DNA of 64,000 bases from positions 3,226 to 67,225 of the forward strand of contig CAZKEL010000003.1 in NCBI GenBank assembly GCA_964551815.1, in the 5' to 3' direction. Source of the stretch: D37C17 sp964551815. Its GTDB lineage: Bacteria; Fidelibacterota; Marinisomatia; SCGC-AAA003-L08; D37C17. The position numbers and the translations under genes are program-made. The notes beneath the pieces are model-generated. The model was given only the letters and a program-made list of their open reading frames with translations. It was not told where the DNA came from and did no database searches. Below are positions 1 to 8,240 of this stretch, one piece after another (the stretch's first letter is position 1; every line of letters starts with the position of its first letter).

Positions 1-938
1 GAGGTAAAGCGGATTCTATCCCCCATCATGGAAAATGCCAGGAGATTATCTTCATCAATACCGCTGTGAACCGGTGCTTTTTCCACATCTACTATGGGAA
101 CGGTTAAAGAATATCCCTTCACCGGGTAAATGGGAAGGTAATCTCCCACTTTTTTTGCTAATAGGGGACTGTAAGCAGCCAAGGCCATAACGCATACATC
201 GGTTTCAAATTCCCCTTTATCTGTAATAATGGATGTCAGTTTTCTATTCTTTTGTTTTAGAGAAAAGATGGAGGTATCGTATTGAAATTGAACGCCATTT
301 CTCTCACAATCAGCAGCAAGAGCGCTGGCAAAATCATGGCAGCAACCAGATTCATCCGTGGAACAAAAAATACCCCCTGCCGGGTTTGGCAGCATATTTT
401 TCAGAGCGGGTTCCCTGTCCAGGAGTTCTTCTGAGTTCAGCAGTTGAAGATTCGCCATTTTATCCTTCAGGATTTCCATTTTTGCCTTGCCATCCAAAAA
501 GGACTCAGGGGTTCTGAAAATATAAATAAGTCCTCTGCGATTCTGATGATATTCAATCTCAAGTTCATCTGTCAATTTTTGAAATTGTTGTTGAGAATAG
601 AAACTCAGGGAATGTTTTCGCAGGGTATTTTCAATCATTTTTGACCGGCGGCACTGCATCAGGAACCTCAGTCCCCAGCGCCACATATTTGGGTCCCACT
701 GCCATTTAAAGCGGAAAGCCTGCTGCCTTTTGAAAATAGATTTGAACAAATTTCCCGGTAGTTTTGGCGAGGTCCAGGCATAGGAATGTCCCGGTGCAAT
801 AAGACCTGCATTACCAAAGCTGGTTTCAAGTGCCGGTGCGGATTGTCTGTCAATAATGGTTATTTCATGTCCTGATTTTTGTAATTCCCAGGCAGTTGTA
901 ATTCCAATAATTCCCGCCCCTAAAATTATAATACGCAT
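1..938 (-). CDS. dadA: D-amino-acid dehydrogenase-like FAD oxidoreductase (3' end outside window)
   Basis: The frame is open from an ATG at 938 to the window edge, giving about 312 residues of a protein that is usually near 415, so the C-terminus is missing because of the window, not a mutation. The N-terminus carries the dinucleotide-binding motif GAGIIG (residues 7-12), an acidic end of beta-2 (TIIDR) and the ALETSFGNAG segment typical of the DadA branch of the DAO family. Such enzymes oxidatively deaminate D-amino acids at the inner membrane and pass electrons to quinone. The start lies 4 bases after the stop of the upstream hydrolase, so the two are probably one operon. Glycine/sarcosine oxidase-like substrates cannot be excluded. 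Confidence 0.8.
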   Translation of the reverse strand, partial: MRIIILGAGIIGITTAWELQKSGHEITIIDRQSAPALETSFGNAGLIAPGHSYAWTSPKLPGNLFKSIFKRQQAFRFKWQWDPNMWRWGLRFLMQCRRSKMIENTLRKHSLSFYSQQQFQKLTDELEIEYHQNRRGLIYIFRTPESFLDGKAKMEILKDKMANLQLLNSEELLDREPALKNMLPNPAGGIFCSTDESGCCHDFASALAADCERNGVQFQYDTSIFSLKQKNRKLTSIITDKGEFETDVCVMALAAYSPLLAKKVGDYLPIYPVKGYSLTVPIVDVEKAPVHSGIDEDNLLAFSMMGDRIRFT

Positions 939-942
939 GAAA

Positions 943-1713
943 TTAAGTGGAAGCTTTATGGCGTGTAAAAAAGTCTCTAACCTCCGTATAAATAATCTCC
1001 TTATCCGGACTATCAACAAAAAGGTTATGACCGACTTTTTCAAGCAAAACCTGCTTTTTTGTTTCTGAGGATATGCTGTCATATACCAGCGAAATATTGT
1101 CCGAAATTGCCAGGAGATCAATTTTGGAGTGTAATTGCAGAGCAGGGCATTTTACCCTGGGTAATTCTGTTTTCACAAGGTTTGTCAGTTTCCGCATTTC
1201 ATTAACTGCTGACATGGGCCAGACCTTATAGCCAAAAAAGCTTAGTTCATCCCTGATTTTTTTTGAATAAGACAATCGTTTTGGGCGAAAGGGAATTAAT
1301 TTATGAAGCAAGGGAGTTAAAATTCGGGTTCCCAAATAATCTTTGAATTCCAAAACAGTGGAAGCAAATACTGCAGCATTTAGCGGAAAGAGTGAACTGA
1401 GATGCAGGGCAAGAACGGATCCCATACTCACACCCACCACAAAAACAGAATCGCATCGGGCAGACATTTCAGCTACACCCTGTTCAGTGTATTCCAGCCA
1501 ATCAGTATATTTTACTCTATTGCAATCTTCCGGAGTAGTACCATGTCCCGGAAGGTTTATTGCTTTGGTGTAAAATCCGTGGCTGCCTAAGTATTCTGCT
1601 AATTCTCTGGTTTCATAGGTAGTGTTGGTAAATCCATGAATAATATAGACTCCGTATCTACTGTCAGTGTTGAACTCATATTCATTGGAATCGAAATAAT
1701 CTGAAATGGTCAT
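943..1713 (-). CDS. Alpha/beta hydrolase, carboxylesterase/monoacylglycerol lipase type
   Basis: A 256-residue cytoplasmic alpha/beta hydrolase without signal peptide. The nucleophile elbow is GVSMG. A late acidic segment (HSKIDLLAI) and VGHNLF near the C-terminus supply the probable Asp and His of the triad. Early HGFTN is the oxyanion-hole HG motif of Est30/lysophospholipase-like esterases. It precedes dadA by 4 bases and is probably the first gene of that transcript. The natural substrate cannot be read from sequence; small carboxylic esters or monoacylglycerols are the family norm. Confidence 0.75.
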   Translation of the reverse strand: MTISDYFDSNEYEFNTDSRYGVYIIHGFTNTTYETRELAEYLGSHGFYTKAINLPGHGTTPEDCNRVKYTDWLEYTEQGVAEMSARCDSVFVVGVSMGSVLALHLSSLFPLNAAVFASTVLEFKDYLGTRILTPLLHKLIPFRPKRLSYSKKIRDELSFFGYKVWPMSAVNEMRKLTNLVKTELPRVKCPALQLHSKIDLLAISDNISLVYDSISSETKKQVLLEKVGHNLFVDSPDKEIIYTEVRDFFTRHKAST

Positions 1714-1863
1714 GTTTCAATAGTAATAAAAATAAATAAAAGGATGGAAAAATCAGTGAAAGGACGGACCATAATTTAGATTTATAACATAGGCAAAAAA
1801 TAAAGAAAATCGCCCTTATTCATTTTTCAAGGGTAAACATTGCTGTTAATTAAAAAGTAAATT

Positions 1864-3276
1864 TTAGTACACAGGTAAAGAACTATCCACCCTTTTTGCC
1901 CATTCATTGATTCCACCGGTAAGATTCGCAACTGATTTGAAATTTTGATTAGATAAAAACTCACAGATTTGGGCAGAGCGCACACCAGTACGGCACATGA
2001 CCACATAATCTAAATCTGTATTTAATTCCTCAAGGCGCTTTGGAACCTCATTCATGGGAATATGCATAGCGCCCTGTAACTTTGAAATTTCCAGCTCAAA
2101 ATCTTCTCGAACATCTATAATGGTAGGTGCAGATCCGTTTTGAAGAACTGTTTCTAATTCTGTTACATCCATTTCTCTATAGGCAATTTTTTCAGTAACA
2201 GCTTCTATTCCGCAGAATTGTTTATAATCAATGAGTTCAGTTACGGTGGGGGATGCGCCGCACACAACACAATCCTCATTTTTATTCACTTTCAATTCGC
2301 TGAATTCCATAGAGAGGGCATCAAATAGCATGAACCTGCCTACCATAAGATCACCGATTCCTAAAATAAGTTTCAGGGCTTCATTTGCCTGCATGGTTCC
2401 GATAATACCGGGAAGTACACCAAGCACACCCCCTTCTGCACAGGAAGGAACCAGCCCCGGCGGTGGAGGAGTGGGGTAGAGGCAGCGGTAACAGGGACCG
2501 TCTTCATAATTAAATACAGAAACCTGTCCATCAAAGCGGTAGATGCTGCCATAAACATTTGGTTTTCCCAGCAGAACGCAGGCATCATTTACTAAATAAC
2601 GGGTGGGAAAATTATCAGTACCGTCCACCACCAAATCATAGTTCTTAACTATATCCAACGCATTTTCAGAGGAGAGGGCCACTTCATGTAGAATATAATT
2701 GGTGTATGGATTCAAATTCTCCAGCCGCTCTTTCGCTGAGAGCAGTTTAGACTTACCCTGTTGATCTACACCAAATAATACCTGTCTTTGTAAGTTAGAT
2801 TCATCCACTACATCAAAATCCACCATACCGATGGTACCCACGCCCGCTGCAGCTAAATACAAAGATACCGGACTTCCCAGTCCGCCTGCGCCTACAACCA
2901 GAACCTTTGCTCCTTTAATTTTCTTCTGTCCTTCCACGCCTACTTCCGGCAGGGATAAATGTCTGCTGTATCGTATAAATTCTTCCGGAGATAGTTTTGG
3001 TGCACCACCGGCAATGGAAGGGATGATGCGCACATCGGCACCTTCATTCACCGGAGTTTCCAATCCTCCTTTTTGGCGGATGTCTTCCCCGTTTACAAAA
3101 ATATTTACAAAATTGCGCAGAGAGCCATTTTCCTCAATGAGGTGGTTTTTAATTTCAGGATGTGCTATAAAAAGCTCCTCCAACACAGCTCCTACTGATT
3201 GGCTGTTTACCTTCATTTTTGCTTCACCATTTGTAAATCGGCGCAGGGGTGAAGGAATTCGTAATTCACTCGACAT
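1864..3276 (-). CDS. CysO-like sulfur carrier fused to MoeB/ThiF-type E1 and rhodanese
   Basis: A three-domain fusion of 470 residues. Residues 1-91 are a ubiquitin-fold sulfur carrier (MSSELRIPSPLRRFT start, FVNIFVNGED core) ending in the diglycine SIAGG at 90-91. An adenylating E1 domain with GAGGLG at about 129-134, a zinc CxxC pair (CYRC and CVVC) and the SCAEGG cysteine loop follows. A rhodanese domain with active-site loop CRTGVRS closes the protein. In Mycobacterium, CysO and MoeZ (E1-rhodanese) are separate; here they are one chain and the diglycine is internal. I chose the ATG at 3276 because AAGGAGG lies 9 bases upstream; an ATG at 3282 sits too close to it. It overlaps the end of the mec gene by 11 bases. 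Role: activating the carrier as thiocarboxylate for cysteine synthesis; a MoaD/ThiS role is an alternative. Confidence 0.88.
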   Translation of the reverse strand: MSSELRIPSPLRRFTNGEAKMKVNSQSVGAVLEELFIAHPEIKNHLIEENGSLRNFVNIFVNGEDIRQKGGLETPVNEGADVRIIPSIAGGAPKLSPEEFIRYSRHLSLPEVGVEGQKKIKGAKVLVVGAGGLGSPVSLYLAAAGVGTIGMVDFDVVDESNLQRQVLFGVDQQGKSKLLSAKERLENLNPYTNYILHEVALSSENALDIVKNYDLVVDGTDNFPTRYLVNDACVLLGKPNVYGSIYRFDGQVSVFNYEDGPCYRCLYPTPPPPGLVPSCAEGGVLGVLPGIIGTMQANEALKLILGIGDLMVGRFMLFDALSMEFSELKVNKNEDCVVCGASPTVTELIDYKQFCGIEAVTEKIAYREMDVTELETVLQNGSAPTIIDVREDFELEISKLQGAMHIPMNEVPKRLEELNTDLDYVVMCRTGVRSAQICEFLSNQNFKSVANLTGGINEWAKRVDSSLPVY

Positions 3277-3715
3277 TTGCATTTTCCTCCTTAATTAATT
3301 TAATATTTTCTTCTATAAAAAACTTGCGGTCATCATTTAACTGCCAGGAGCGGTAACTAACTGACTTCCCCTTTTGGACAGAAATAATGATATAGCTGAA
3401 TCCAGGCCAGGCATGATCCCGGTCAAAATCACTGGGCTTATCCGGATGATCAGGGTGGGAATGCACTATACTGATGACAGAAAGTCCTCGCTGGTCAGCC
3501 TCATCTTCCGCCTGTTGATAAGCCAATGGGTCAATGAGAAATCGTCTTTCCCGATTTTCTTCTTTAGTATTGGCAGCAGGAAGGTATTCCAGGCCTTTTG
3601 ATTCATCTCCATTGAAATTTCCGAGAATGAACCCGCAACATTCATGAGGATAATCCTGTTCGGCATGCAAACAGAAATCATCCATTATTTTTTTTGTAAG
3701 ATGTATAGCTCCCAT
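3266..3715 (-). CDS. mec: JAMM/MPN+ metallopeptidase, Mec-like (CysO-cysteine peptidase)
   Basis: A 149-residue zinc peptidase of the JAMM family. Glu25 (PHECCG), His85 and His87 (HSHP), Ser95 and Asp98 match the E...HxHx10D catalytic signature. In the mycobacterial pathway Mec releases cysteine from the CysO-cysteine adduct made by CysM. The gene sits between cysM and the CysO-E1-rhodanese fusion, exactly the pathway partners. An ATG at 3760 would overlap cysM by 44 bases; the ATG at 3715, 1 base after the cysM stop with GGAG just upstream, is preferred. It might also cut after the buried diglycine of the fusion protein, but that is inference. Confidence 0.85.
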   Translation of the reverse strand: MGAIHLTKKIMDDFCLHAEQDYPHECCGFILGNFNGDESKGLEYLPAANTKEENRERRFLIDPLAYQQAEDEADQRGLSVISIVHSHPDHPDKPSDFDRDHAWPGFSYIIISVQKGKSVSYRSWQLNDDRKFFIEENIKLIKEENANVE

Positions 3716-3716
3716 A

Positions 3717-4625
3717 TTAACTCCATAGTCCGGCACTGAAATATCTGTCGCCGAAATCATTAAAAAGTGTTACAATTTTACCGGACGAAACGTTTTCCAT
3801 TAATTTGGAACAGGCTGCAATATAGGAACCTGAGGACTGCCCCACAAAGATACCGCTTTTAGCAATCTGATTACTCCAATGTTTTGCTTCGTCTGCAGTT
3901 ACATAAATCCATTCATCAACAACGGACTCATCAAAGATCTTTGGAACAATATCTTCCGGTGAACCCAGGGGTTTGAGGCCTTCAATACCTGGCCAGACTT
4001 CAGGGCGAACTCCGTAAATTTTTATATTGGGAAGTACTTCTTTTAGTTTTCTGCCTATGCCGGTGATAGAACCGCCTGTACCCACACCGCCTACAAAATA
4101 TTCAAACTCACCCTCCATTTGCGAGAGAATTTCCTCTGCAGTTCCGTGGTAATGGGATAGCCAGTTATTATCGTTAGCATATTGATCACAAAGAAAATAT
4201 TTTTCAGGATCAGCATCTACTAATTTATGAACATGGCGCAGGGCCTCATCATAGCCCTCAATGGGATCCGTTTCAATAATGGTGGTACCATGTGCTTTCA
4301 TACGCTGTTTTCGCTCCATGCTGGCATTACCGGGAATGACTATTTGAACCTGGTAGCCCAGTGCATTACCAATCATGGAATAAGCAATCCCTGCATTTCC
4401 GCTGGAAGAGTCAATGATAATTTTATCTTTGGTGAGTTCCCCTGATTCTATGGCCCGGGTAAGCATACGTTTTACCGGACGGTCCTTTAGAGAACCTCCG
4501 GGGTTCATCCATTCTGCTTTTGCAAATAAGGAAATTTCTGAAGAGGGAGTAAGGAAACTGACATCCAAAAGCGGCGTGTTTCCAATAAGGTCTAAAATTC
4601 CCGTTGTAGTTAATTCTGTTTCCAT
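3717..4625 (-). CDS. cysM: PLP-dependent cysteine synthase, CysM type
   Basis: A 302-residue fold-type II PLP enzyme. The PLP lysine lies in GGSLKDRPVKRM, the substrate loop is SSSGNAG, and the phosphate-cradle glycines are GGVGTGGS. KDRPxxRM is characteristic of CysM, which uses a protein-bound thiocarboxylate (CysO-COSH) and O-phosphoserine in Mycobacterium. The adjacent Mec and CysO/E1/rhodanese genes support this rather than sulfide-dependent CysK. It is the first structural gene after a cysteine-codon leader peptide and terminator, so its transcription is probably attenuated by cysteine supply. No strong Shine-Dalgarno sequence precedes the ATG. Acceptor specificity (O-phosphoserine or O-acetylserine) cannot be settled by eye. 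Confidence 0.88.
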   Translation of the reverse strand: METELTTTGILDLIGNTPLLDVSFLTPSSEISLFAKAEWMNPGGSLKDRPVKRMLTRAIESGELTKDKIIIDSSSGNAGIAYSMIGNALGYQVQIVIPGNASMERKQRMKAHGTTIIETDPIEGYDEALRHVHKLVDADPEKYFLCDQYANDNNWLSHYHGTAEEILSQMEGEFEYFVGGVGTGGSITGIGRKLKEVLPNIKIYGVRPEVWPGIEGLKPLGSPEDIVPKIFDESVVDEWIYVTADEAKHWSNQIAKSGIFVGQSSGSYIAACSKLMENVSSGKIVTLFNDFGDRYFSAGLWS

Positions 4626-4654
4626 AAAGACCCAATAATTTAAACAGTATTTAT

Positions 4655-4693
4655 AAAAAAACCCCTTCTACTTTGCCGGCAAAAGGGGTTTTT
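4655..4693 (-). terminator. Intrinsic terminator/attenuator ahead of cysM
   Basis: On the minus strand the arms AAAAACCCCTT and AAGGGGTTTTT form an 11-bp stem with a loop of about 15-17 bases, followed by a T-run. It lies after the leader-peptide stop codon and ends about 30 bases before the cysM start, the position expected for an attenuator. The A-run makes it potentially bidirectional, so it could also end the transcript of the gene at 4881-5912. Confidence 0.8.
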
Positions 4694-4715
4694 AGTAGTA
4701 AGCCTATTCAAACAA

Positions 4716-4787
4716 TTATGCGGGCAAATTACCTCCTCCATAAAAACAACAACAACAGAGTCTGCTGTTGTAAGTGATCTTTGCCAT
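4716..4787 (-). CDS. Leader peptide with four tandem cysteine codons
   Basis: A 23-codon ORF read on the minus strand upstream of cysM. Its peptide is MAKITYNSRL followed by CCCC (four TGT codons, 4757-4746) and FYGGGNLPA, then TAA at 4718-4716. Four adjacent Cys codons in so short an ORF, directly before a terminator and a cysteine-biosynthesis operon, mark it as a sensing leader peptide and not a functional protein. No clear Shine-Dalgarno precedes its ATG. Codons 17-19 (GGAGGAGGT) form a strong internal Shine-Dalgarno-like stretch that could add a ribosome pause. Confidence 0.75.
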   Translation of the reverse strand: MAKITYNSRLCCCCFYGGGNLPA

Positions 4788-4880
4788 TTGGTTTGAATAT
4801 TCTCGCTTCAAGATTAAAAATATAAGCAGATATATTAATTGGGTACAAGAAATAATTTTAAAAATACAATATTGTTTTTG

Positions 4881-5912
4881 TTATTCTACCTCATCCTGAA
4901 AATTTAAAAGTACTTTCCCAAAGTTTTTCCTGTCCTGAATATATTGATGGGCTTCAGCGCTTTGAGTATATGGAAATACTTTATCAATTACAGGAGAAAG
5001 ATCCCCTGAGTTTACCATGTTGAGCAGTCCTTCAACAGCTTTTTGAATTTTATCTTCTGCTCCATCCAGCCTGCCTAAATGGTATCCCATGACGGATTTA
5101 TTCCGGCTCATCAAATCAATGGGTTTGAATTTAGGCATGGAAAGTAACTCCTTCATTGAAGCAATAAAGTTGAAGGATTTTCCTTTAACAAAGTTTTGAT
5201 CTCCATACACAATCAGCTTCCCCATTTTTGCTAAACATCTATAGCTGGTTTTCCAGTTAGTTCCTCCAACAGGGTCAATAATTAAATCAACTCCTCTGTT
5301 CCCGGTTGCATCTTTCACCTTTTTATACACATCTTCAGAATTATAATCAATACAATGGTGGACTCCCATATCTAATAATTTTTCATGTTTCCATTTTGAC
5401 GAGGTCCCGATTATTTTTCCTCCAATGGCTTTGGCTAATTGGATGGCAGCCGTACCTACACCACCGCCGGCACCATGAATGAGAATAGTCTCTCCCTCTC
5501 TGAAATTCCCTAAATCGAACATCATCATGTAGGCTGTTACATAAACTATCGGGAATGCGGCACCTTCCTCCAACGAGAATACATCGGGGAGGGGAATGAC
5601 CAATTTTTCATCGGTACAAATGTGGGTTGCATAGGATTTATATTTGGAGAAAAGCATCACTTTATCTCCTGCCTTGAATTGGGTTACTTCTTTTCCAACT
5701 TTTTCAACAATTCCACAAGCTTCGGAACCCAAACAGGTTGGAGGTTTGGGTGCACCGGGGTAGAGCCGCATTCTTGCCATGATTTCAGAAAAGTTGATTC
5801 CTGTAAATTGGTTTCGTACCAGAACTTCATGACTGCGGGGGGTGGGAGTACGCTGCTCTCTCACCTGTAGAACTTCCGGAGGTCCATAACGGGTAATGAT
5901 TATTTCTTTCAT
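4881..5912 (-). CDS. Zinc-free quinone oxidoreductase/enoyl reductase-like MDR protein
   Basis: A 343-residue medium-chain dehydrogenase/reductase. The N-terminal GroES-like domain (GSEACGIVEKVG) lacks the structural zinc cysteine cluster of alcohol dehydrogenases, and the Rossmann motif is HGAGGGVGTAAIQLA. This combination, with a C-terminal segment ending in GKVLLNF, is typical of NADPH:quinone oxidoreductase and VAT1-like members, which reduce quinones or alpha,beta-unsaturated carbonyls. It is monocistronic by context: upstream lies the ligA-microprotein unit, downstream the cysteine attenuator. The exact substrate is unknown. Confidence 0.8.
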   Translation of the reverse strand: MKEIIITRYGPPEVLQVREQRTPTPRSHEVLVRNQFTGINFSEIMARMRLYPGAPKPPTCLGSEACGIVEKVGKEVTQFKAGDKVMLFSKYKSYATHICTDEKLVIPLPDVFSLEEGAAFPIVYVTAYMMMFDLGNFREGETILIHGAGGGVGTAAIQLAKAIGGKIIGTSSKWKHEKLLDMGVHHCIDYNSEDVYKKVKDATGNRGVDLIIDPVGGTNWKTSYRCLAKMGKLIVYGDQNFVKGKSFNFIASMKELLSMPKFKPIDLMSRNKSVMGYHLGRLDGAEDKIQKAVEGLLNMVNSGDLSPVIDKVFPYTQSAEAHQYIQDRKNFGKVLLNFQDEVE

Positions 5913-5971
5913 TGTGATAGTCTCATTTTGTTTTTTTAATTATTCAGCAAATTTTGGTATCTGGTATAAAA

Positions 5972-6133
5972 TCAAAAATAATACTGAAAAAATCCTTTAA
6001 TCCAAATCATCATATCCTTAAATGAGCCATCAAATATAAAATATTGTATGAGAGCGATGACAATAAATATATCAATTAAGATGAGCCCCCTTTTTATATA
6101 CCATTTTTTAAAAAAGGATTGATAGTTTACCAT
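5972..6133 (-). CDS. 53-residue single-span membrane micro-protein downstream of ligA
   Basis: The ATG at 6133 lies 2 bases after the ligA stop and opens a 53-codon frame ending in TGA at 5972. The product starts with a basic segment (FFKKWYIKRG), has one strongly hydrophobic helix (LILIDIFIVIALIQYFIF, residues 17-34) and an aromatic tail ending FFQYYF. The tight junction with ligA supports translation as the last gene of that transcript. I recognise no family. It could be a chance ORF, but the start spacing and amphipathic composition favour a real small membrane protein. Confidence 0.45.
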   Translation of the reverse strand: MVNYQSFFKKWYIKRGLILIDIFIVIALIQYFIFDGSFKDMMIWIKGFFQYYF

Positions 6134-6135
6134 GG

Positions 6136-8130
6136 TCAAGAGATGAGGGTTAAAAATTCATCTTCTGAGAGAATAGCAATTTCTAAGGCTTCTGCTTTTT
6201 TCAATTTAGAACCTGCACCGGGTCCTGCCACTAAATAATCCGTTTTGCTGCTAACGGAACCGCTGGCTCGAGCACCTAATTTTTCCACCATTGATTGCGC
6301 TTCCTTCCTGTTGAATTTTTCCAGGCTTCCGGTGAATACAAAGGTTTTCCCTGTAAACTCCGAAGACTGAATGACTACAACATCTTCAAACTTTATGCCG
6401 GAACGTAAACAATCTTCAATTATTTTTTGGTGAGTATCATCCTGAAAAAACGCATGAATGGCTTCCACCATAATTTCACCGATTTCAAAAATGGATTTAA
6501 GTTCTTCTTTTTCGGCTGACCTGAGTTTATTAAGGTCTCCACCAAAATATTTCTCCAATACTTTGGATGCATGTTCACCCACATTTCTGATGCCCAATGC
6601 ATGTACAAACCGAGCCATCGTTGTGTTTTTGGAAGAATGGATTGCGTCTATAATATTTTGAGCGGATTTTTCCCCCATTCTCTCCAGTCCGGATAATTGT
6701 TCCTGGGTGAGGTGATAAATATCGGCGATGTTTTTCACTATATTTTTTTCTACAAGCTGATCTACCAGTTTGGTCCCGAAGCCATCTATATCCATACAGC
6801 CCTTTGAAATAAAATGCTCAATGCGTCCTTTCACCTGGGCAGGGCATTCAATATTTTGACAACGTGCTACTGCTTCTCCTTTAGGGCGGGTTACTTTATG
6901 ATCGCATACAGGACAGTTATCAGGAAGGAAATAAGGCTGCGTTTTTTCGAGCCGCTTTTCCTTAATCACCTTCACCACTTCAGGTATGACCTCTCCTGCC
7001 CGCTGAATTAAAACTGTGTCTCCGATGCGTACATCTTTGCGTTTAATCTCATCCTGATTATGCAGGGTGGCATTGGATACAGTCACTCCCCCCACTTTAA
7101 CGGGTTTTAATTTTGCCACAGGGGTTACCGCTCCGGTACGCCCCAGGCTGGCTTCTATATCCAAAACAATGGTTGTCACTTGCTGTGTTTTTAACTTTCC
7201 TGCAATTGCCCAACGGGGTGAACGGCTGCGAACTCCTAATTCTTCCTGCTGAGAGAAAGAATCTACCTTAAAGACGATTCCGTCAATTTCATAGGCTAAT
7301 ACATTGCGGAGAGACTCCCCTTTATGGTAGTATTCCAATAAAAAGTCAATGCCCTTTCCTTTTTTAATGTGAGGATTTGTAGGGAAACCCCAAGCTGGCA
7401 GTGCACCCAAAAATTCGCTTTGACTGGGAAAATTGTACCCTTCAATTACCCCGGGAGCATAGACATAAATTCTCAAGGGTCTTTGTGCAGTGATTTTCGA
7501 ATCCAGCTGGCGGAGAGAACCTGCAGCACAGTTTCGGGGATTTGCAAAGGGGGCTTCCCCTGATTCTAATCTCTTCTCATTGAGAGTAGTAAAATCCTGG
7601 GTTCTCATAAAAACTTCTCCTCTCACCTCTAAATAGGCAGGAGGTTTTTTCACATCAGAAAGTTTTAATGGAATTGCCCGGATGGTTTTCAGATTTTGCG
7701 TGATATCTTCTCCGGTAACACCATTACCGCGGGTAGACCCCTTCACAAATCTACCATTTTCATAAACCAACTCCACAGCAAGTCCATCTAATTTAGGTTC
7801 TGCAATATAGTCTATCTGATCTAATCCCAATCCCTTTTCCACCTGGGAGTTCCATTCAACGATTTCCTCTTCGTTCATGGCATTTGACAGGGAAAGCATG
7901 GGGAGTCTGTGGTTTACAGAATCAAATTCCGGTAGTGGTGCAGCACCTACTCTTTGGCTGGGAGAATCAGCAGTGATGAGTGAGGGGTTTTCCGCTTCAA
8001 GTTTTTCCAGATTGCGGAGAAGCTTATCATATTCCCCATCAGAAATGGAAGGGTTATCGTACACATAATAACGGATATTATGGTTATCGATTTCCTCTCG
8101 TAGTTTTTGAATTTGACGGGCGATTTCCAT
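6136..8130 (-). CDS. ligA: NAD-dependent DNA ligase
   Basis: A full-length LigA of 664 residues. Domains in order: Ia domain (RYYVYDNPSISDGEYD), adenylation domain with active-site Lys in EPKLDG, OB fold, C4 zinc finger (CPVC...CQNIECP), helix-hairpin-helix repeats (QLSGLERMGEKSAQNII region) and a C-terminal BRCT domain (FTGKTFVFTGSLE). It seals nicks in replication and repair using NAD. The start MEIARQIQKLREEI is standard for the family. A 53-codon membrane ORF follows within 2 bases. Confidence 0.97.
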   Translation of the reverse strand: MEIARQIQKLREEIDNHNIRYYVYDNPSISDGEYDKLLRNLEKLEAENPSLITADSPSQRVGAAPLPEFDSVNHRLPMLSLSNAMNEEEIVEWNSQVEKGLGLDQIDYIAEPKLDGLAVELVYENGRFVKGSTRGNGVTGEDITQNLKTIRAIPLKLSDVKKPPAYLEVRGEVFMRTQDFTTLNEKRLESGEAPFANPRNCAAGSLRQLDSKITAQRPLRIYVYAPGVIEGYNFPSQSEFLGALPAWGFPTNPHIKKGKGIDFLLEYYHKGESLRNVLAYEIDGIVFKVDSFSQQEELGVRSRSPRWAIAGKLKTQQVTTIVLDIEASLGRTGAVTPVAKLKPVKVGGVTVSNATLHNQDEIKRKDVRIGDTVLIQRAGEVIPEVVKVIKEKRLEKTQPYFLPDNCPVCDHKVTRPKGEAVARCQNIECPAQVKGRIEHFISKGCMDIDGFGTKLVDQLVEKNIVKNIADIYHLTQEQLSGLERMGEKSAQNIIDAIHSSKNTTMARFVHALGIRNVGEHASKVLEKYFGGDLNKLRSAEKEELKSIFEIGEIMVEAIHAFFQDDTHQKIIEDCLRSGIKFEDVVVIQSSEFTGKTFVFTGSLEKFNRKEAQSMVEKLGARASGSVSSKTDYLVAGPGAGSKLKKAEALEIAILSEDEFLTLIS

Positions 8131-8240
8131 CAGGGAAAAATTAGGGGAAAGCTAGATTTTTCACCTACAATAAAACCAAATAGTAAAAGATTAAATTTTA
8201 ATGAGGTTTTAATGCAGTTAATTCGTTCGAAATTACATAG

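Larger units (their letters stand above)
4655..4799 (-). promoter_or_regulatory. Cysteine attenuator leader
   Basis: The leader holds a Cys-rich peptide (4716-4787) and a terminator (4655-4693). Three segments can pair in exclusive ways: GGCAAA at 4785-4780 (leader start), TTTGCC at 4728-4723 (leader end) and GGCAAA at 4677-4672 (terminator loop). A 9-bp arm at 4791-4799 is also complementary to 4705-4713, enclosing the whole leader ORF. Expected behaviour by analogy with amino-acid operons: ribosome stalling at the Cys codons when cysteine is scarce changes the pairing and allows read-through into cysM-mec-fusion. The pairings are seen; the mechanism is inferred. Confidence 0.72.

Noticed and set aside
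233..853. Short plus- and minus-strand frames in the first 0.9 kb that might suggest a broken gene
   Set aside because: The minus-strand frame from 938 to the window edge is open throughout and reads as DadA. The short frames are shadows, and there is no frameshift.
1815..1850. CCCTT...AAGGG hairpin downstream of the sulfur-carrier fusion gene
   Set aside because: 5-bp stem with an 11-base loop and no convincing T-run; too weak to call a terminator.
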